From Prolixibacteraceae bacterium (lineage in GTDB: Bacteria > Bacteroidota > Bacteroidia > Bacteroidales > Prolixibacteraceae), in NCBI GenBank assembly GCA_947475715.1, contig CANJNY010000001.1:54858-118857 (forward strand): DNA of 64,000 nucleotides, read 5' to 3'. Below are positions 45,793 through 55,711 of this stretch, piece after piece (positions within the stretch are counted from its first letter, which is position 1; the number at the start of each line of letters is the position of its first letter). Made by a program: the position numbers and the translations under genes. Below the pieces are notes generated by a model, which had not been told where the DNA came from, did not search any database, and was given only the letters and a program-made list of their open reading frames with translations.

Positions 45793-48700
45793 ATGAATAA
45801 ACTCTTTATGATTGGTATTGCACTGACCTTTAGCGCTGCTCTATCCTTCGGTCAGGAAATTCCATATGCCACCGGCCAATGGAATCCGGAAGGATTGGGT
45901 AATCAGCGGGCTGTCATATACGTCAAAGGACCTTCAGATGCAGTTAAATTAAAGATTCCCTGGCGCAGATTGGATAATGTTGAAGAGAAGAATCTAATTC
46001 TCATTGATGGATTAACCAATCAACGGGTAACAGACTTTTATTGCACGCAAAAAAATAAAGAGTTTGGTGAAATTGTATTCAAGCCCATTTCTGGCGAAGG
46101 CAATTATTATTTGTATTATATGCCCTCACGAAATACCGGAAAGTCGTGGTTTCCGGATGCTACCTATGAAAAACCAAAAGAGACTTCCGATCCTTCCTGG
46201 AAATTCAGGACAGCAAATAAAACAGACACGCTACTGGCAAAAACAATTGCTTTTGAAAGTAAGAGCAATTACCATAGTTTTTATCCGATGGAAGTCCCTG
46301 TTACGCAAAAAGAGTTGGCAGAACTTTTGGATAAAAATCGGGATAAAGAATTCCTGATTTTTCCTGAGAACAGGAATTATCCGGCCCTAATGATGGAAAC
46401 CATTCCCCTAAGATGGTACAAAAAAGGGGCGAATTATAGCTTTGATGGTTCAGCCAGGAAGAATGAATCCTACTCCTGGCAATTGGGGATATTTGCTCCG
46501 TTCAAAGAATTGGATAATGTGAAACTGACGTTTTCTGACTTGAAAACTAAAGAAGGAGTTATACTATCCTCAAAATCATTTAAATGCATCAATATGGGAG
46601 GGAAAGACCATTTAGGAAATCCTTTCGTCAAAAATGTGGTCGTTCCAAAAGGGGAAGTCCGTTCCATGTGGGTGGTGTCAGACATTAAAGCTGATCAGGA
46701 TCCGGGTACCTACCTGGGAAAAGTCACCGTGACCGCCAGCGGAACCCGAAGTTATGCTATTGTTGTCAAGCTGCAGGTTGAAGATGAAATTGCAGTAAAC
46801 CGCGGTTACGATACACCTCAAAATCAGTCGAGACTAAATTGGCTCGATTCGGAGATAGGTATTGACAATGAAGTTGTCGCTCCATTTACTCCCGTAAAAC
46901 TAACCGACAGAACGGTATCGATCTTTGGACGAAAACTCAGCTTCAACAAAGCAGGGTTTCCGGCAAAAATAACCAGTTCCTTTACAGGCAGTAACCATTC
47001 AATCGATGGGCAGGATAAAAATATCCTTGCAGAACCGATTCACCTGGATCTTATTCAAAACGGAAAAGTCATTAAATTTTTATCCAAAGAGCCTGAAATA
47101 ATTCTGCGGGCCAGCGGTGCTGTTGCGTGGAAAACAGTAATGACTTCTGAGGATATTGAAATTCTCGTAAAGGCAAAAATGGAATGTGACGGATACATTA
47201 ACTATGAAACCAAAATAAAAGCAAAAAAAGCGATCAATCTGGATGATGTCAAACTGGTGCTTCCTTATAATAAATCGACAGCAAAATACCTCATGGGAAT
47301 GGGTAAGCAGGGTGGCTATATTCCGGAGAAGCTGGAATGGAAATGGAATCAGCAATATGCCAACAATATGATCTGGTTAGGAGATGTGAATGCCGGACTA
47401 CAAGTTAAACTTAAACACCTGATTCCCGACTGGAAACTATTTACATTTGAAAAAGTTGGCACTTACCGCGATTGGAGCAATGAAGGCAAAGGGGGCTGTA
47501 ATGTTGTTCCCTCCATAAATGCCGTTACGGTAACTGCATACGTTGGCGTTAAAGCCTTGAAAAAGGATGAAGAGATGATTTTGAATTTCGGGCTACTTAT
47601 CACTCCGTTTAAAATTCTGGATGACAAACATTGGAATGAAAAGTATTATCACGCCGACAACAATCCGGTTAGTGCCGCTAAAAATGGGGCAACCATTATG
47701 AACATCCATCAGGGTAATGTTTATAATCCCTATATCAATTATCCATTCCTCACAGGCGACACCCTGAAATCGATAATCAAAAAAGGGAATACCATGAACA
47801 TCAGAACCAAATTGTATTATACTGTCCGGGAATTATCCACAAATGCATCTGAACTATGGGCACTGCGACAATTGGATGATGAGATCTATTCCCGTACCAA
47901 TGTAATCGCTTTGGCCGATACACATGAGAAAAAAGATCCGAATAACATCTATGGAATGACTGGTCATACCTGGTTACTTGAACACCTTCGGACCAATTAT
48001 GATCCGGCCTGGCATGAGCCTAAGGTCGGGCCCGACTGGGATATGTCCATCAGAACACAAGGATTGTCGCGTTGGCATAATTATTACATCGAGGGTTTGA
48101 ACTTCCTGGTAAGACAATATGGGGTTCGGGGAATATATCTGGATGGGGTTGGCTACGACAGGGAAATAATGAAACGTATGCGCAAAACCATGGACAGGGC
48201 TGCAGACAGCTGCCTGATGGATTTTCACTCGGGAAATGCCTTCGAACCCGCTTACGGTTGGAATAGTCCTGCGAATGATTGCATGGAAGTTTTCCCATTT
48301 GTAAATAGTTTATGGCTGGGCGAAGGGTATGATTACAATTCAGATCCTGATTACTGGCTGGTGGAAATTTCTGGAATTCCGTTGGGCCTCTATGGTGAAA
48401 TGTTGCAGAATTGTGGAAATACCTACCGGGGAATGGTTTATGGGATGTCGACACGCTATTATGGAGATTGCAGACCAATGAATATTTGGAAATTGTGGGA
48501 CTATTTTGGTATGACTGGTTCAGAATTTATGGGTTATTGGGACGATAATAATCCGGTTAAAATTAGCAATAAGGATATTTTGGCCAGTGTTTATCGCAAA
48601 AAAGATAAAATAATGATTGCAATAGGCAGCTGGGCAAAAACCGATCAGCCAGTTTCATTGGATATTGATTGGGGAAAAATCGGGATGGATCCTAAAAAGG

Positions 48701-48813
48701 TGAAAATCGAAATCCCCAACATTGATGGATTACAGACAGCAGGTAATGCCGATATAAAGAATTTAATTATTCCTGCTTCCCTGGGCAAAATATTAATAAT
48801 TTCAGAGAAGTAA
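45793..48813 (+). CDS. Large secreted glycosidase-like protein (DUF6067-like)
   Basis: The protein has 1006 residues with a signal peptide of about 20 (ALSFGQ). Residues about 20-380 are beta-rich, and about 400-620 form a galactose-mutarotase-like sandwich region. Residues about 640-900 form a probable TIM barrel, with GIYLDGVGYDREIMKRMRK, CLMDFHSGNAF and SLWLGEGYDYN as likely strand ends. The final part is a small beta domain. The layout is like the large secreted proteins annotated DUF6067, from memory. Candidate catalytic acids are the Asp of YLDGVGYD and the Glu of WLGEGYD. Substrate unknown. Confidence 0.65.
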   Translation: MNKLFMIGIALTFSAALSFGQEIPYATGQWNPEGLGNQRAVIYVKGPSDAVKLKIPWRRLDNVEEKNLILIDGLTNQRVTDFYCTQKNKEFGEIVFKPISGEGNYYLYYMPSRNTGKSWFPDATYEKPKETSDPSWKFRTANKTDTLLAKTIAFESKSNYHSFYPMEVPVTQKELAELLDKNRDKEFLIFPENRNYPALMMETIPLRWYKKGANYSFDGSARKNESYSWQLGIFAPFKELDNVKLTFSDLKTKEGVILSSKSFKCINMGGKDHLGNPFVKNVVVPKGEVRSMWVVSDIKADQDPGTYLGKVTVTASGTRSYAIVVKLQVEDEIAVNRGYDTPQNQSRLNWLDSEIGIDNEVVAPFTPVKLTDRTVSIFGRKLSFNKAGFPAKITSSFTGSNHSIDGQDKNILAEPIHLDLIQNGKVIKFLSKEPEIILRASGAVAWKTVMTSEDIEILVKAKMECDGYINYETKIKAKKAINLDDVKLVLPYNKSTAKYLMGMGKQGGYIPEKLEWKWNQQYANNMIWLGDVNAGLQVKLKHLIPDWKLFTFEKVGTYRDWSNEGKGGCNVVPSINAVTVTAYVGVKALKKDEEMILNFGLLITPFKILDDKHWNEKYYHADNNPVSAAKNGATIMNIHQGNVYNPYINYPFLTGDTLKSIIKKGNTMNIRTKLYYTVRELSTNASELWALRQLDDEIYSRTNVIALADTHEKKDPNNIYGMTGHTWLLEHLRTNYDPAWHEPKVGPDWDMSIRTQGLSRWHNYYIEGLNFLVRQYGVRGIYLDGVGYDREIMKRMRKTMDRAADSCLMDFHSGNAFEPAYGWNSPANDCMEVFPFVNSLWLGEGYDYNSDPDYWLVEISGIPLGLYGEMLQNCGNTYRGMVYGMSTRYYGDCRPMNIWKLWDYFGMTGSEFMGYWDDNNPVKISNKDILASVYRKKDKIMIAIGSWAKTDQPVSLDIDWGKIGMDPKKVKIEIPNIDGLQTAGNADIKNLIIPASLGKILIISEK

Positions 48814-48885
48814 TTGCTAAAAACAGATAAAAAAATACCAAAATTTATAAGCACCATTAAAGTAGCAATCTAATAAACTTTTAAA

Positions 48886-51675
48886 ATGAATCATAAATTT
48901 TCAATTTTACTTATACTTCTGATTTTCTTTGCATTTACGAGTGAATGTATGAGTCAGATAGAAAACACAAATCAGCAAAACGACTGGCTGATCAAAGGAG
49001 ACCAATATATTTCCAAAGTAATTCTCTCTTCAAACGGAAAAGATCTGCTGATATCGAACGGGATTGTTGAAAAAAGCTTTCGCATTACCCCCAATTTCGC
49101 CGGCACCGCGATTAAGAATCTCGTTTCTGGCCAGAATTATCTAAGGGCAGTGCGTCCGGAAGCACAAATTACAGTGAATGGCCAGAAGTTCAATATTGGA
49201 GGGCTTTCAGGACAGCCGATCCAGAATTATCTCCCTTTCCAATGGATCGAAAAACTTACGAATGACGAAGAATCATTTCAGTATGTTAAATATACCATTC
49301 AGGATATTAAACCCAGGTTCGACTGGAAAATCCGTAAGGAATGGATAACCACTGATGTTAAATGGCCGGCCTCCGGGAAAGAACTTATTGTTGAATTCAA
49401 AGCCCCTGACTTTAAGGTGAAAGAAGCACCCCTGGCCATTCTTCTGGCAGATAATTTTATTAAAATGAATTCGGTCTGGAAGGTTTCTGCCAGTAAGGGC
49501 AACGAGCGCAATTCATTTATCAATGAAGGGAAGCCGGGTGAAATCATGGCCACTGAAAATGTTTCGGTTTATGCCGAGCGTACTTTTCCACAAGAAGCAA
49601 CGGCTGCAGAATGTTTTGTAAGCCCGGGAACGGACAAAAGCTCGATTTATGGACCTGGTTTAGCGTTGGTATTCAGCGATAAAATTATTAAATTAAACCT
49701 TAAACCCTTGAAGGGCTGTTTTGGAATATGGAATGGCACTCGTGAGCAAGAGTTTGGAAAGTTAACCGATGGTCAATCCTATCACTTACGATTAAAATCA
49801 TTCAATAATAATATTCTTTGTGAAGTATCTGAAGATGGAAAAACCTGGAATGAACTGAACAGGATCTATTGTCCTGAAAAGCCGTTATCCGTAAGAATAG
49901 GTAAGATGGATCGTGAGGGGAAAAACTCTGATTCCAGAAATCCGGGAAATCTCCAACGCTGCCAGATTAAATCCTTCGCTTTTTTAGGCAAACCGATTAT
50001 TAATCAGGCCGAGCCTTCAATGGTGAAGGGACTCATTGTGAAAGTACATTATGAAATTTATGACGGTTTGCCCTTGATCAGTAAATGGATAACGGTACAT
50101 AACAATTCAGGAACGAGCATAGTTCTTAATCGTTTCGTTAGCGAAATAATGGCTGCCGTAGAAGCGGAATCGAGTGTTGAAGGGGAAGCAGACTGGCAAT
50201 TACCCAATATGCATGTGGAAACAGATTTTGCATTCTCCTCGATGAGCAACCGGAAAGCAAACAATGCGGCTGTACATTGGATGCCTGATTCAACTTACAC
50301 CTCGCAGGTGAATTATGCCCTGAAAACTCCTTGTTTGCTTGAAGTTCGTCCTCCAATGGGACCGGAATGGGAGATTAAGCCGGGAGAGGAATTTTCGTCC
50401 TTCCGGGCCTGGGAACTCTTTTTTGACTCATTCGACAAGGAAAGAAAAGGGCTGACTGATAGAAAGATGTACCGCACAATTGCGCCCTGGATAACCGAGA
50501 ATCCTATACTCATGCATGTTCGTAATGCCGATCCGGATGCGGTTAAACTGGCGGTTGATCAATGTGCCGAAGTTGGTTACCAGATGGTGATCATGACCTT
50601 TGGCAGCGGATTTAATATGGAGAGCGGAGATACAGCATATTACCGGGGAATAAAGATACTGGCAGATTATGCGCATAGTAAAGGGATTGCTTTAGGAGGA
50701 TATTCGTTACTCGCGAGCCGTTCAGTTGGACCAAAAGACGATATTATTAATCCTGCAACCGGAAAGAGCGGAGGTATTGCCTATTATGGAAACTCCCCAT
50801 GCCTGGGAAGCGAATGGGGAATTAACTACTTTCGAAAAATAAAAGAGATGTACCAGGCCACCGGACTCGATATCATTGAGCATGATGGCTCCTATCCCGG
50901 GGATATATGCGGATCAACCGTGCATCCGGGTCATAAAGGATTGGATGATTCGCAATGGAGCCAGTTTCGCACAATTTCTGAATTCTATCAGTGGTGCCGT
51001 GCAACCGGAGTTTATCTGAATGTTCCGGACTGGTATTACCTGAATGGTTCATCCAAATGCGGAATGGGTTACCGCGAAGTGAATTGGTCGCTACCCCGTG
51101 CTCAACAAGAAATTATCGAACGTCAGAATATTTTTGATGGAACCTGGACCAAAACGCCCAGCATGGGATGGATGTTTGTTCCGCTTACAGAATACCAGGG
51201 AGGTGGGGCTGCTGCAACTATAGAGCCATTAAATCAACACCTTGAACATTACGGACAGCGGCTGGCAAATTTATTCGGTGCCGGCGTACAGGCATGCTAC
51301 CGGGGGCCAAGGCTTTACGATACCGATTCAACAAAAGCAGTAGTGAAACATTGGGTTGATTTCTATAAAAAACACCGGCAAATTCTCGATTCGGATATTA
51401 TCCATCTCCGACGGGCAGATGGCAGGGATTGGGACGGACTGCTCCACGTGAACCCTGCAGGGGTAGAAAAAGGACTCTTGATGCTCTACAATCCTTTGGA
51501 AGAACCGATAACCCGTGAGCTGAAAATACCTGTTTATTATACCGGGCTCAGTGATAATGTACAGGTTATCCAACAGGAAGGCCAGGCTAAAACCTATTCA
51601 ATCAGCAGGGATTATGATATAACGCTAAAGGTAACAATCCCAGCCAGAGGCCAGCAGTATTTTGTCATTAAGTAG
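48886..51675 (+). CDS. Clan GH-D-like secreted glycosidase (alpha-galactosidase-like), paralogue A
   Basis: The protein has 929 residues with a signal peptide of about 24. An N-terminal beta-sandwich (VSGQNYLRAVRPEA, NIGGLSGQP) is interrupted at about 185-370 by a LamG/concanavalin-like insert (IYGPGLALVFSD, CEVSEDGKTWNEL). The TIM barrel holds VIMTFGSGFNMESGD, IALGGYSLLASRS, LDIIEHDGSYPGD (D667, probable nucleophile) and YLNVPDWYYLNGSSK (D715, probable acid/base). This spacing resembles GH36/GH27-type alpha-galactosidases, but overall similarity is low. A full-length paralogue lies at 58635-61427, with much of the barrel nearly identical. Confidence 0.72.
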   Translation: MNHKFSILLILLIFFAFTSECMSQIENTNQQNDWLIKGDQYISKVILSSNGKDLLISNGIVEKSFRITPNFAGTAIKNLVSGQNYLRAVRPEAQITVNGQKFNIGGLSGQPIQNYLPFQWIEKLTNDEESFQYVKYTIQDIKPRFDWKIRKEWITTDVKWPASGKELIVEFKAPDFKVKEAPLAILLADNFIKMNSVWKVSASKGNERNSFINEGKPGEIMATENVSVYAERTFPQEATAAECFVSPGTDKSSIYGPGLALVFSDKIIKLNLKPLKGCFGIWNGTREQEFGKLTDGQSYHLRLKSFNNNILCEVSEDGKTWNELNRIYCPEKPLSVRIGKMDREGKNSDSRNPGNLQRCQIKSFAFLGKPIINQAEPSMVKGLIVKVHYEIYDGLPLISKWITVHNNSGTSIVLNRFVSEIMAAVEAESSVEGEADWQLPNMHVETDFAFSSMSNRKANNAAVHWMPDSTYTSQVNYALKTPCLLEVRPPMGPEWEIKPGEEFSSFRAWELFFDSFDKERKGLTDRKMYRTIAPWITENPILMHVRNADPDAVKLAVDQCAEVGYQMVIMTFGSGFNMESGDTAYYRGIKILADYAHSKGIALGGYSLLASRSVGPKDDIINPATGKSGGIAYYGNSPCLGSEWGINYFRKIKEMYQATGLDIIEHDGSYPGDICGSTVHPGHKGLDDSQWSQFRTISEFYQWCRATGVYLNVPDWYYLNGSSKCGMGYREVNWSLPRAQQEIIERQNIFDGTWTKTPSMGWMFVPLTEYQGGGAAATIEPLNQHLEHYGQRLANLFGAGVQACYRGPRLYDTDSTKAVVKHWVDFYKKHRQILDSDIIHLRRADGRDWDGLLHVNPAGVEKGLLMLYNPLEEPITRELKIPVYYTGLSDNVQVIQQEGQAKTYSISRDYDITLKVTIPARGQQYFVIK

Positions 51676-51719
51676 CGTCATTTATTACCCTTTTTAGAAC
51701 AAATTTACTGTAATAAGAA

Positions 51720-52946
51720 ATGAAAAGACGAACCTTTCTTTCGGTTTCCGGCGCAGCCGGCACACTTCTGGCTGTTTCGCCGACGGATCTGCTCGCCGGC
51801 TATCCGGATGAGAAACAGCAATTCAAAATGTTACTGGAGATCCTGAGAAAACAACTCGTGGACTCATTCGAAAAATCGAAGGTGGTTTTCGACAATAATC
51901 TGTTGTTGCATTCACCCTGTATCAGTGAAACGTATCGCGGGATCTGGCCGGATGATTTTCTGTATCCCCTGATGGTGCAGCCGGGCTTGTATGACCGGGA
52001 GAAACTCAATCAGATAGCCGGTTTCCTGACCAACAGTATTGTGGATCTTGAATGCTTTCCCGATCGGGTGGAAGCCGACGGGATGCCGGTTATGCAACCT
52101 GGGGCGCTATCACACCCGCATGCCCGGGTAATGCCAGTACACCTTCCGGCTGCCTGGGTACGGCTGATAGACAATCTTGAGAAAATGGGTGCCACGATCC
52201 CAGCAAAGGATGACTGGGCCAGAGTTTTTAAGCGGAGTATTGACACCATTTCGTTTTCCTGCGGACTAGCCTATATTGATCCCCAATTTCCAAGGGTTGG
52301 CTTTGGATTTCATGATCCTGAAGCCATAACCGGATTTGAGCTGATGAGTTCACTGGTCCTCCATTTTGGTCTGAAACGGGCAGCCCGCTTGTTCAAGGGT
52401 CATATTGATGAATCGGAAATCAACAAATGGACACGGCTGTCAGACGGAATATCGAATAACCTCTACCGGTTGTTTGATAAGGAACAGGGAGCCTTTTTTG
52501 CCGGTTCCAAGGATTGCCGCCAGATCAATGTATGGGCTAACGGACTCGCTTACTGGATGGTTAAACCTGATATTCAGAAAACTATCGGTGAATGGTACTA
52601 TAAAAACCGAAAAGCGATCTTTCTGAAAGGATTTACGCGTCAGATTGCAGAACCGGAAGGTTGGCAGCGGCACTTTTTCCCTTCGAAAGTAGGCAGTTAC
52701 ACCAATGGCGGCTTCTGGTCGGTAGGTACCGGTTGGATTCTGCCTGTAATTGCAGCGCAGAACCCCGGTTTTGCACTGCAGATAGCTGAAGAGCTGGTCG
52801 AAAATCTCGTTAAGTACGAATTTCGGGAATATATTTCGGCAGATGGTACGGGAGGAGGTGCGGTCGGTTTTCTGGCAGCAATAGCAGTTCCTATGATGGG
52901 GCTTACCGCTATTGTTGAAAATCGGCCGTTCAGTGAATTTTTCTAA
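51720..52946 (+). CDS. Exported (alpha/alpha)6-barrel protein with Tat-type signal
   Basis: The protein has 408 residues. The start MKRRTFLSVSGAAGTLLAVS is a twin-arginine signal. The rest is helical with repeated aromatic motifs: YRGIWPDDFLYPLM, SYTNGGFWSVGTGWILPVI and ADGTGGGAVGFLAAIA. These are typical of six-hairpin glycosidases such as GH88/GH105/GH127-like folds. WPDD and the Asp of FGFHDPEA are candidate catalytic acids. It lies 44 bases after paralogue A. I do not recognise the family. Confidence 0.6.
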   Translation: MKRRTFLSVSGAAGTLLAVSPTDLLAGYPDEKQQFKMLLEILRKQLVDSFEKSKVVFDNNLLLHSPCISETYRGIWPDDFLYPLMVQPGLYDREKLNQIAGFLTNSIVDLECFPDRVEADGMPVMQPGALSHPHARVMPVHLPAAWVRLIDNLEKMGATIPAKDDWARVFKRSIDTISFSCGLAYIDPQFPRVGFGFHDPEAITGFELMSSLVLHFGLKRAARLFKGHIDESEINKWTRLSDGISNNLYRLFDKEQGAFFAGSKDCRQINVWANGLAYWMVKPDIQKTIGEWYYKNRKAIFLKGFTRQIAEPEGWQRHFFPSKVGSYTNGGFWSVGTGWILPVIAAQNPGFALQIAEELVENLVKYEFREYISADGTGGGAVGFLAAIAVPMMGLTAIVENRPFSEFF

Positions 52947-53110
52947 ATCAAAACCGGAATTGATTCTAAACGTGCGGTGCCAGAATGGATATTTCTATTA
53001 GTAAATCAATTAACACCAGTAAATCATGGGTTTAATCTTAATGGACAGACAAAAATAATCATCCATTTTAAACGAAAAGAAAACCATAAAAAGCCTAAAA
53101 CTAAAATTTC

Positions 53111-55696
53111 ATGAAAAAAGCATCGTTTTTCGTCGTGTTATTAATGTTCAATCTGAGTGCATTACCTCAGGCTTTTGGCCCATATAAAAAAATGTTCGAT
53201 CCGGGTATTGACGATCTGACCAAACCATGGTGCTATCTGGCGAAATCCACGACCGTAATCGGCGTTCCGCATCAATCGGGTTATACTTCGGGAACACCCG
53301 AAACTGCAATATATACTTATGGCGCAGTAACCCAGGTGACCTATGATGGTTCCCTCTTCACAAACAATGCGGAGCTTGGCTTTTTTTATGGGAAAAATGA
53401 TATGCCTTTAATGGCACGTCAAAAAACGTTTTACAAAGGATGGATTCCTATCGTGGAATATTCGTGGAATCACGATCAAATCCGGTACGATATTGAAATG
53501 TTTGCTACCGTCGTGGATGGTTATGATGAAACGAACACGCTTAATTTAGTCAAAGTTAAGATGACAAATAGAGCCAAAACTTCACATGATGCCTATTTTA
53601 CTTCCGTAATGAGGGGCAAATATCCCGATTGCAGGGAGGGAGATCTTGTCGGATTCTCTCCCGATAACAGGTATGAAATAACCAATTCAATGGTATATCG
53701 GGACGATAAACTAATCTATACATTCCCCAAACCGGTGAAAAATGAGGTTGTTGACGGGGTGGATTATAAGACACCATTTACAGGAAAAGAGTATTCCATC
53801 AAACCGGAAACCGCGGTGGCCCTCGCCCGCTACCAAATCAATTTAAAACCCGGCCAGCAAACCAGTTTGATTTTTAAAATGCCAAAAACACCTGTTGCTA
53901 AAACAGATACAAAGTTCATTGAGAAAATCAATCAGGCGGATTATACGTATTACCGGGAAAAAAATATCCGATATTGGCAAAAAACAGTTGAAGGAAATAC
54001 AACCTATGAGGTTCCTGAATTATCTATTCAAAATGCCCAAAAAGCGTCGGCAGTCCATCTCCTTTTGGCAACCCGGACAGTGAATGGGAACATAGTTCAA
54101 ACCGATGGCTTACCCTATCAAAGTTTTTTTCTTTATTCATCACCAGAGATGACCCTGGCTTATCTCTACATGGGACTACCATCTTATGCAAAACTCTTAT
54201 CCTTAAATGCTGCTGAAAAACAACAACCGAATGGCAGGTTTGCAGATATGGCTTTAGAACAGGGAAATGGAGAGCCACCCGCTTCTCATGGCATTGTCTT
54301 GTTTACGCTATGTGCATATAGTTTATTCACAAACGATATGGAAACGATTGATAAGATTTATCCCAATATCCGAAAAGCCATCGGCTATATTTCAACGGAA
54401 ACGAAAAAAACCCAATACGGGCTGTTACCTCCGGCAATGCCTTATGATGCTGAAATGATCGATGGGCATTATACAACAAACAATCTTTGGGCCTTGTGCG
54501 GACTCCGGTTTGCGATACGATTGGCAAAAGAGTTACAGCACACGGATGATCTGCAAGACTGGGAAGAACTGGAAAAGCATTACAGTGCAAGTATGATTAA
54601 AGGTATTGAAGCTTCGGTAAAAGAAGATGGCTATGTTCCTCCGGGTCTTTATCCCTATTTAACCGGGAAAGCTGCCCGACGCGGGTTTAATGAATATCAG
54701 ACAAATTCCGACTGGGAAAATATGTTACTCGCCTATCCATCGGAAACTTTATTGCCTGAAAACAAATTTGTAAAAGGTACCGTTGATCATATCAGGAAAG
54801 GATATGCTGAAGGTATTATGACCTACAGGCACGGACAGCACCTTCATCAGTATATAACTGCTAATCTGATAGAACAATACATGGTTATGGGTGACAGTAA
54901 ACAGGCGTTGATCGATTTTTATCATCTGCTGCTGCATTGTGGTTCAACCTATGAAGGTTTCGAAAATCTGGTACGCCCCTGGACAGACCGGCAAGTTGAA
55001 TTTTGTCCCCCTCCTCATGCCTGGGGTGCTGCAAAAATTGTAACTATAATCCGAAATTTACTTCTGTATGAATTCGGAGGTAAAGCAGGAATAGAAAAAG
55101 GGAAACGTGATTTATATCTGTTCCCTACCATCTCACCTGCCTGGGCAGGTACAGGAAAACATATTTCAATCAATAACGCCCCAACAGAGTTTGGGAATGT
55201 GTCAGCACGCATCACATTCACCGAAAACGGTGCCATGATAACTGTATCACATGCTTTTAAAGAACAACCTCAATTTATAAAAATTAGAATTCCATATTTT
55301 AAGGAATTAGTAAAGTTTGATTCTGATGCAAAAATCTTTAAATCAGAGGGTGGTTGTATCTCAGTGAGTTCTGATGTCACTAAAATAACTGTTGTCTGGA
55401 AAGATCGGCCCAATGTTAATAAAGGGCTTTATGAAGAATTATTGACAGCATACAGAAGCAGTAATTCATTTGAAGGTGTTGATGCCAGTGGATTTCAAAT
55501 AGTGAAGAATCACCTCCCATTTCTGTTGGACAGTGAGAAGAAAAGTCGAAACGATACGTTAAGCTTCAATTTTGTTCTAAAAACATTTCTACACGAATTC
55601 GACAGAAGGAGAGCAGAAAATCTGAAAAACGGATTTGAATTGTTTAAGGTTAGTGGACCTAAAATCACGAGAACGTCCGTTTATTCAGATAAATAA
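53111..55696 (+). CDS. Secreted six-hairpin glycosidase-like protein with an unusual C-terminal extension
   Basis: The protein has 861 residues with a signal peptide of about 20. Residues 30-280 form a beta-sandwich (WCYLAKSTTVIGVPHQ, AELGFFYGKNDMPL). Residues 300-680 form an (alpha/alpha)6 barrel with GRFADMALEQGNGEPPASHG, PPAMPYDAEMIDGHYTTNN and NEYQTNSDWENM. HAWGAAKIVTIIRNLLL then leads into a beta domain. The last 125 residues (after TVVWKDRP) are charged and helical, and include LKTFLHEFDRRRAENL. That tail is not part of the usual fold. Family unknown; the esterase gene begins 15 bases after the stop. Confidence 0.65.
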   Translation: MKKASFFVVLLMFNLSALPQAFGPYKKMFDPGIDDLTKPWCYLAKSTTVIGVPHQSGYTSGTPETAIYTYGAVTQVTYDGSLFTNNAELGFFYGKNDMPLMARQKTFYKGWIPIVEYSWNHDQIRYDIEMFATVVDGYDETNTLNLVKVKMTNRAKTSHDAYFTSVMRGKYPDCREGDLVGFSPDNRYEITNSMVYRDDKLIYTFPKPVKNEVVDGVDYKTPFTGKEYSIKPETAVALARYQINLKPGQQTSLIFKMPKTPVAKTDTKFIEKINQADYTYYREKNIRYWQKTVEGNTTYEVPELSIQNAQKASAVHLLLATRTVNGNIVQTDGLPYQSFFLYSSPEMTLAYLYMGLPSYAKLLSLNAAEKQQPNGRFADMALEQGNGEPPASHGIVLFTLCAYSLFTNDMETIDKIYPNIRKAIGYISTETKKTQYGLLPPAMPYDAEMIDGHYTTNNLWALCGLRFAIRLAKELQHTDDLQDWEELEKHYSASMIKGIEASVKEDGYVPPGLYPYLTGKAARRGFNEYQTNSDWENMLLAYPSETLLPENKFVKGTVDHIRKGYAEGIMTYRHGQHLHQYITANLIEQYMVMGDSKQALIDFYHLLLHCGSTYEGFENLVRPWTDRQVEFCPPPHAWGAAKIVTIIRNLLLYEFGGKAGIEKGKRDLYLFPTISPAWAGTGKHISINNAPTEFGNVSARITFTENGAMITVSHAFKEQPQFIKIRIPYFKELVKFDSDAKIFKSEGGCISVSSDVTKITVVWKDRPNVNKGLYEELLTAYRSSNSFEGVDASGFQIVKNHLPFLLDSEKKSRNDTLSFNFVLKTFLHEFDRRRAENLKNGFELFKVSGPKITRTSVYSDK

Positions 55697-55711
55697 CTTA
55701 AATAAACCCGA

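Noticed and set aside
48813..48869. Inverted repeat ATTGCTA/TAGCAAT after the DUF6067-like gene
   Set aside because: Only 7 bp with a 43-base loop and no T run; too weak to call a terminator.
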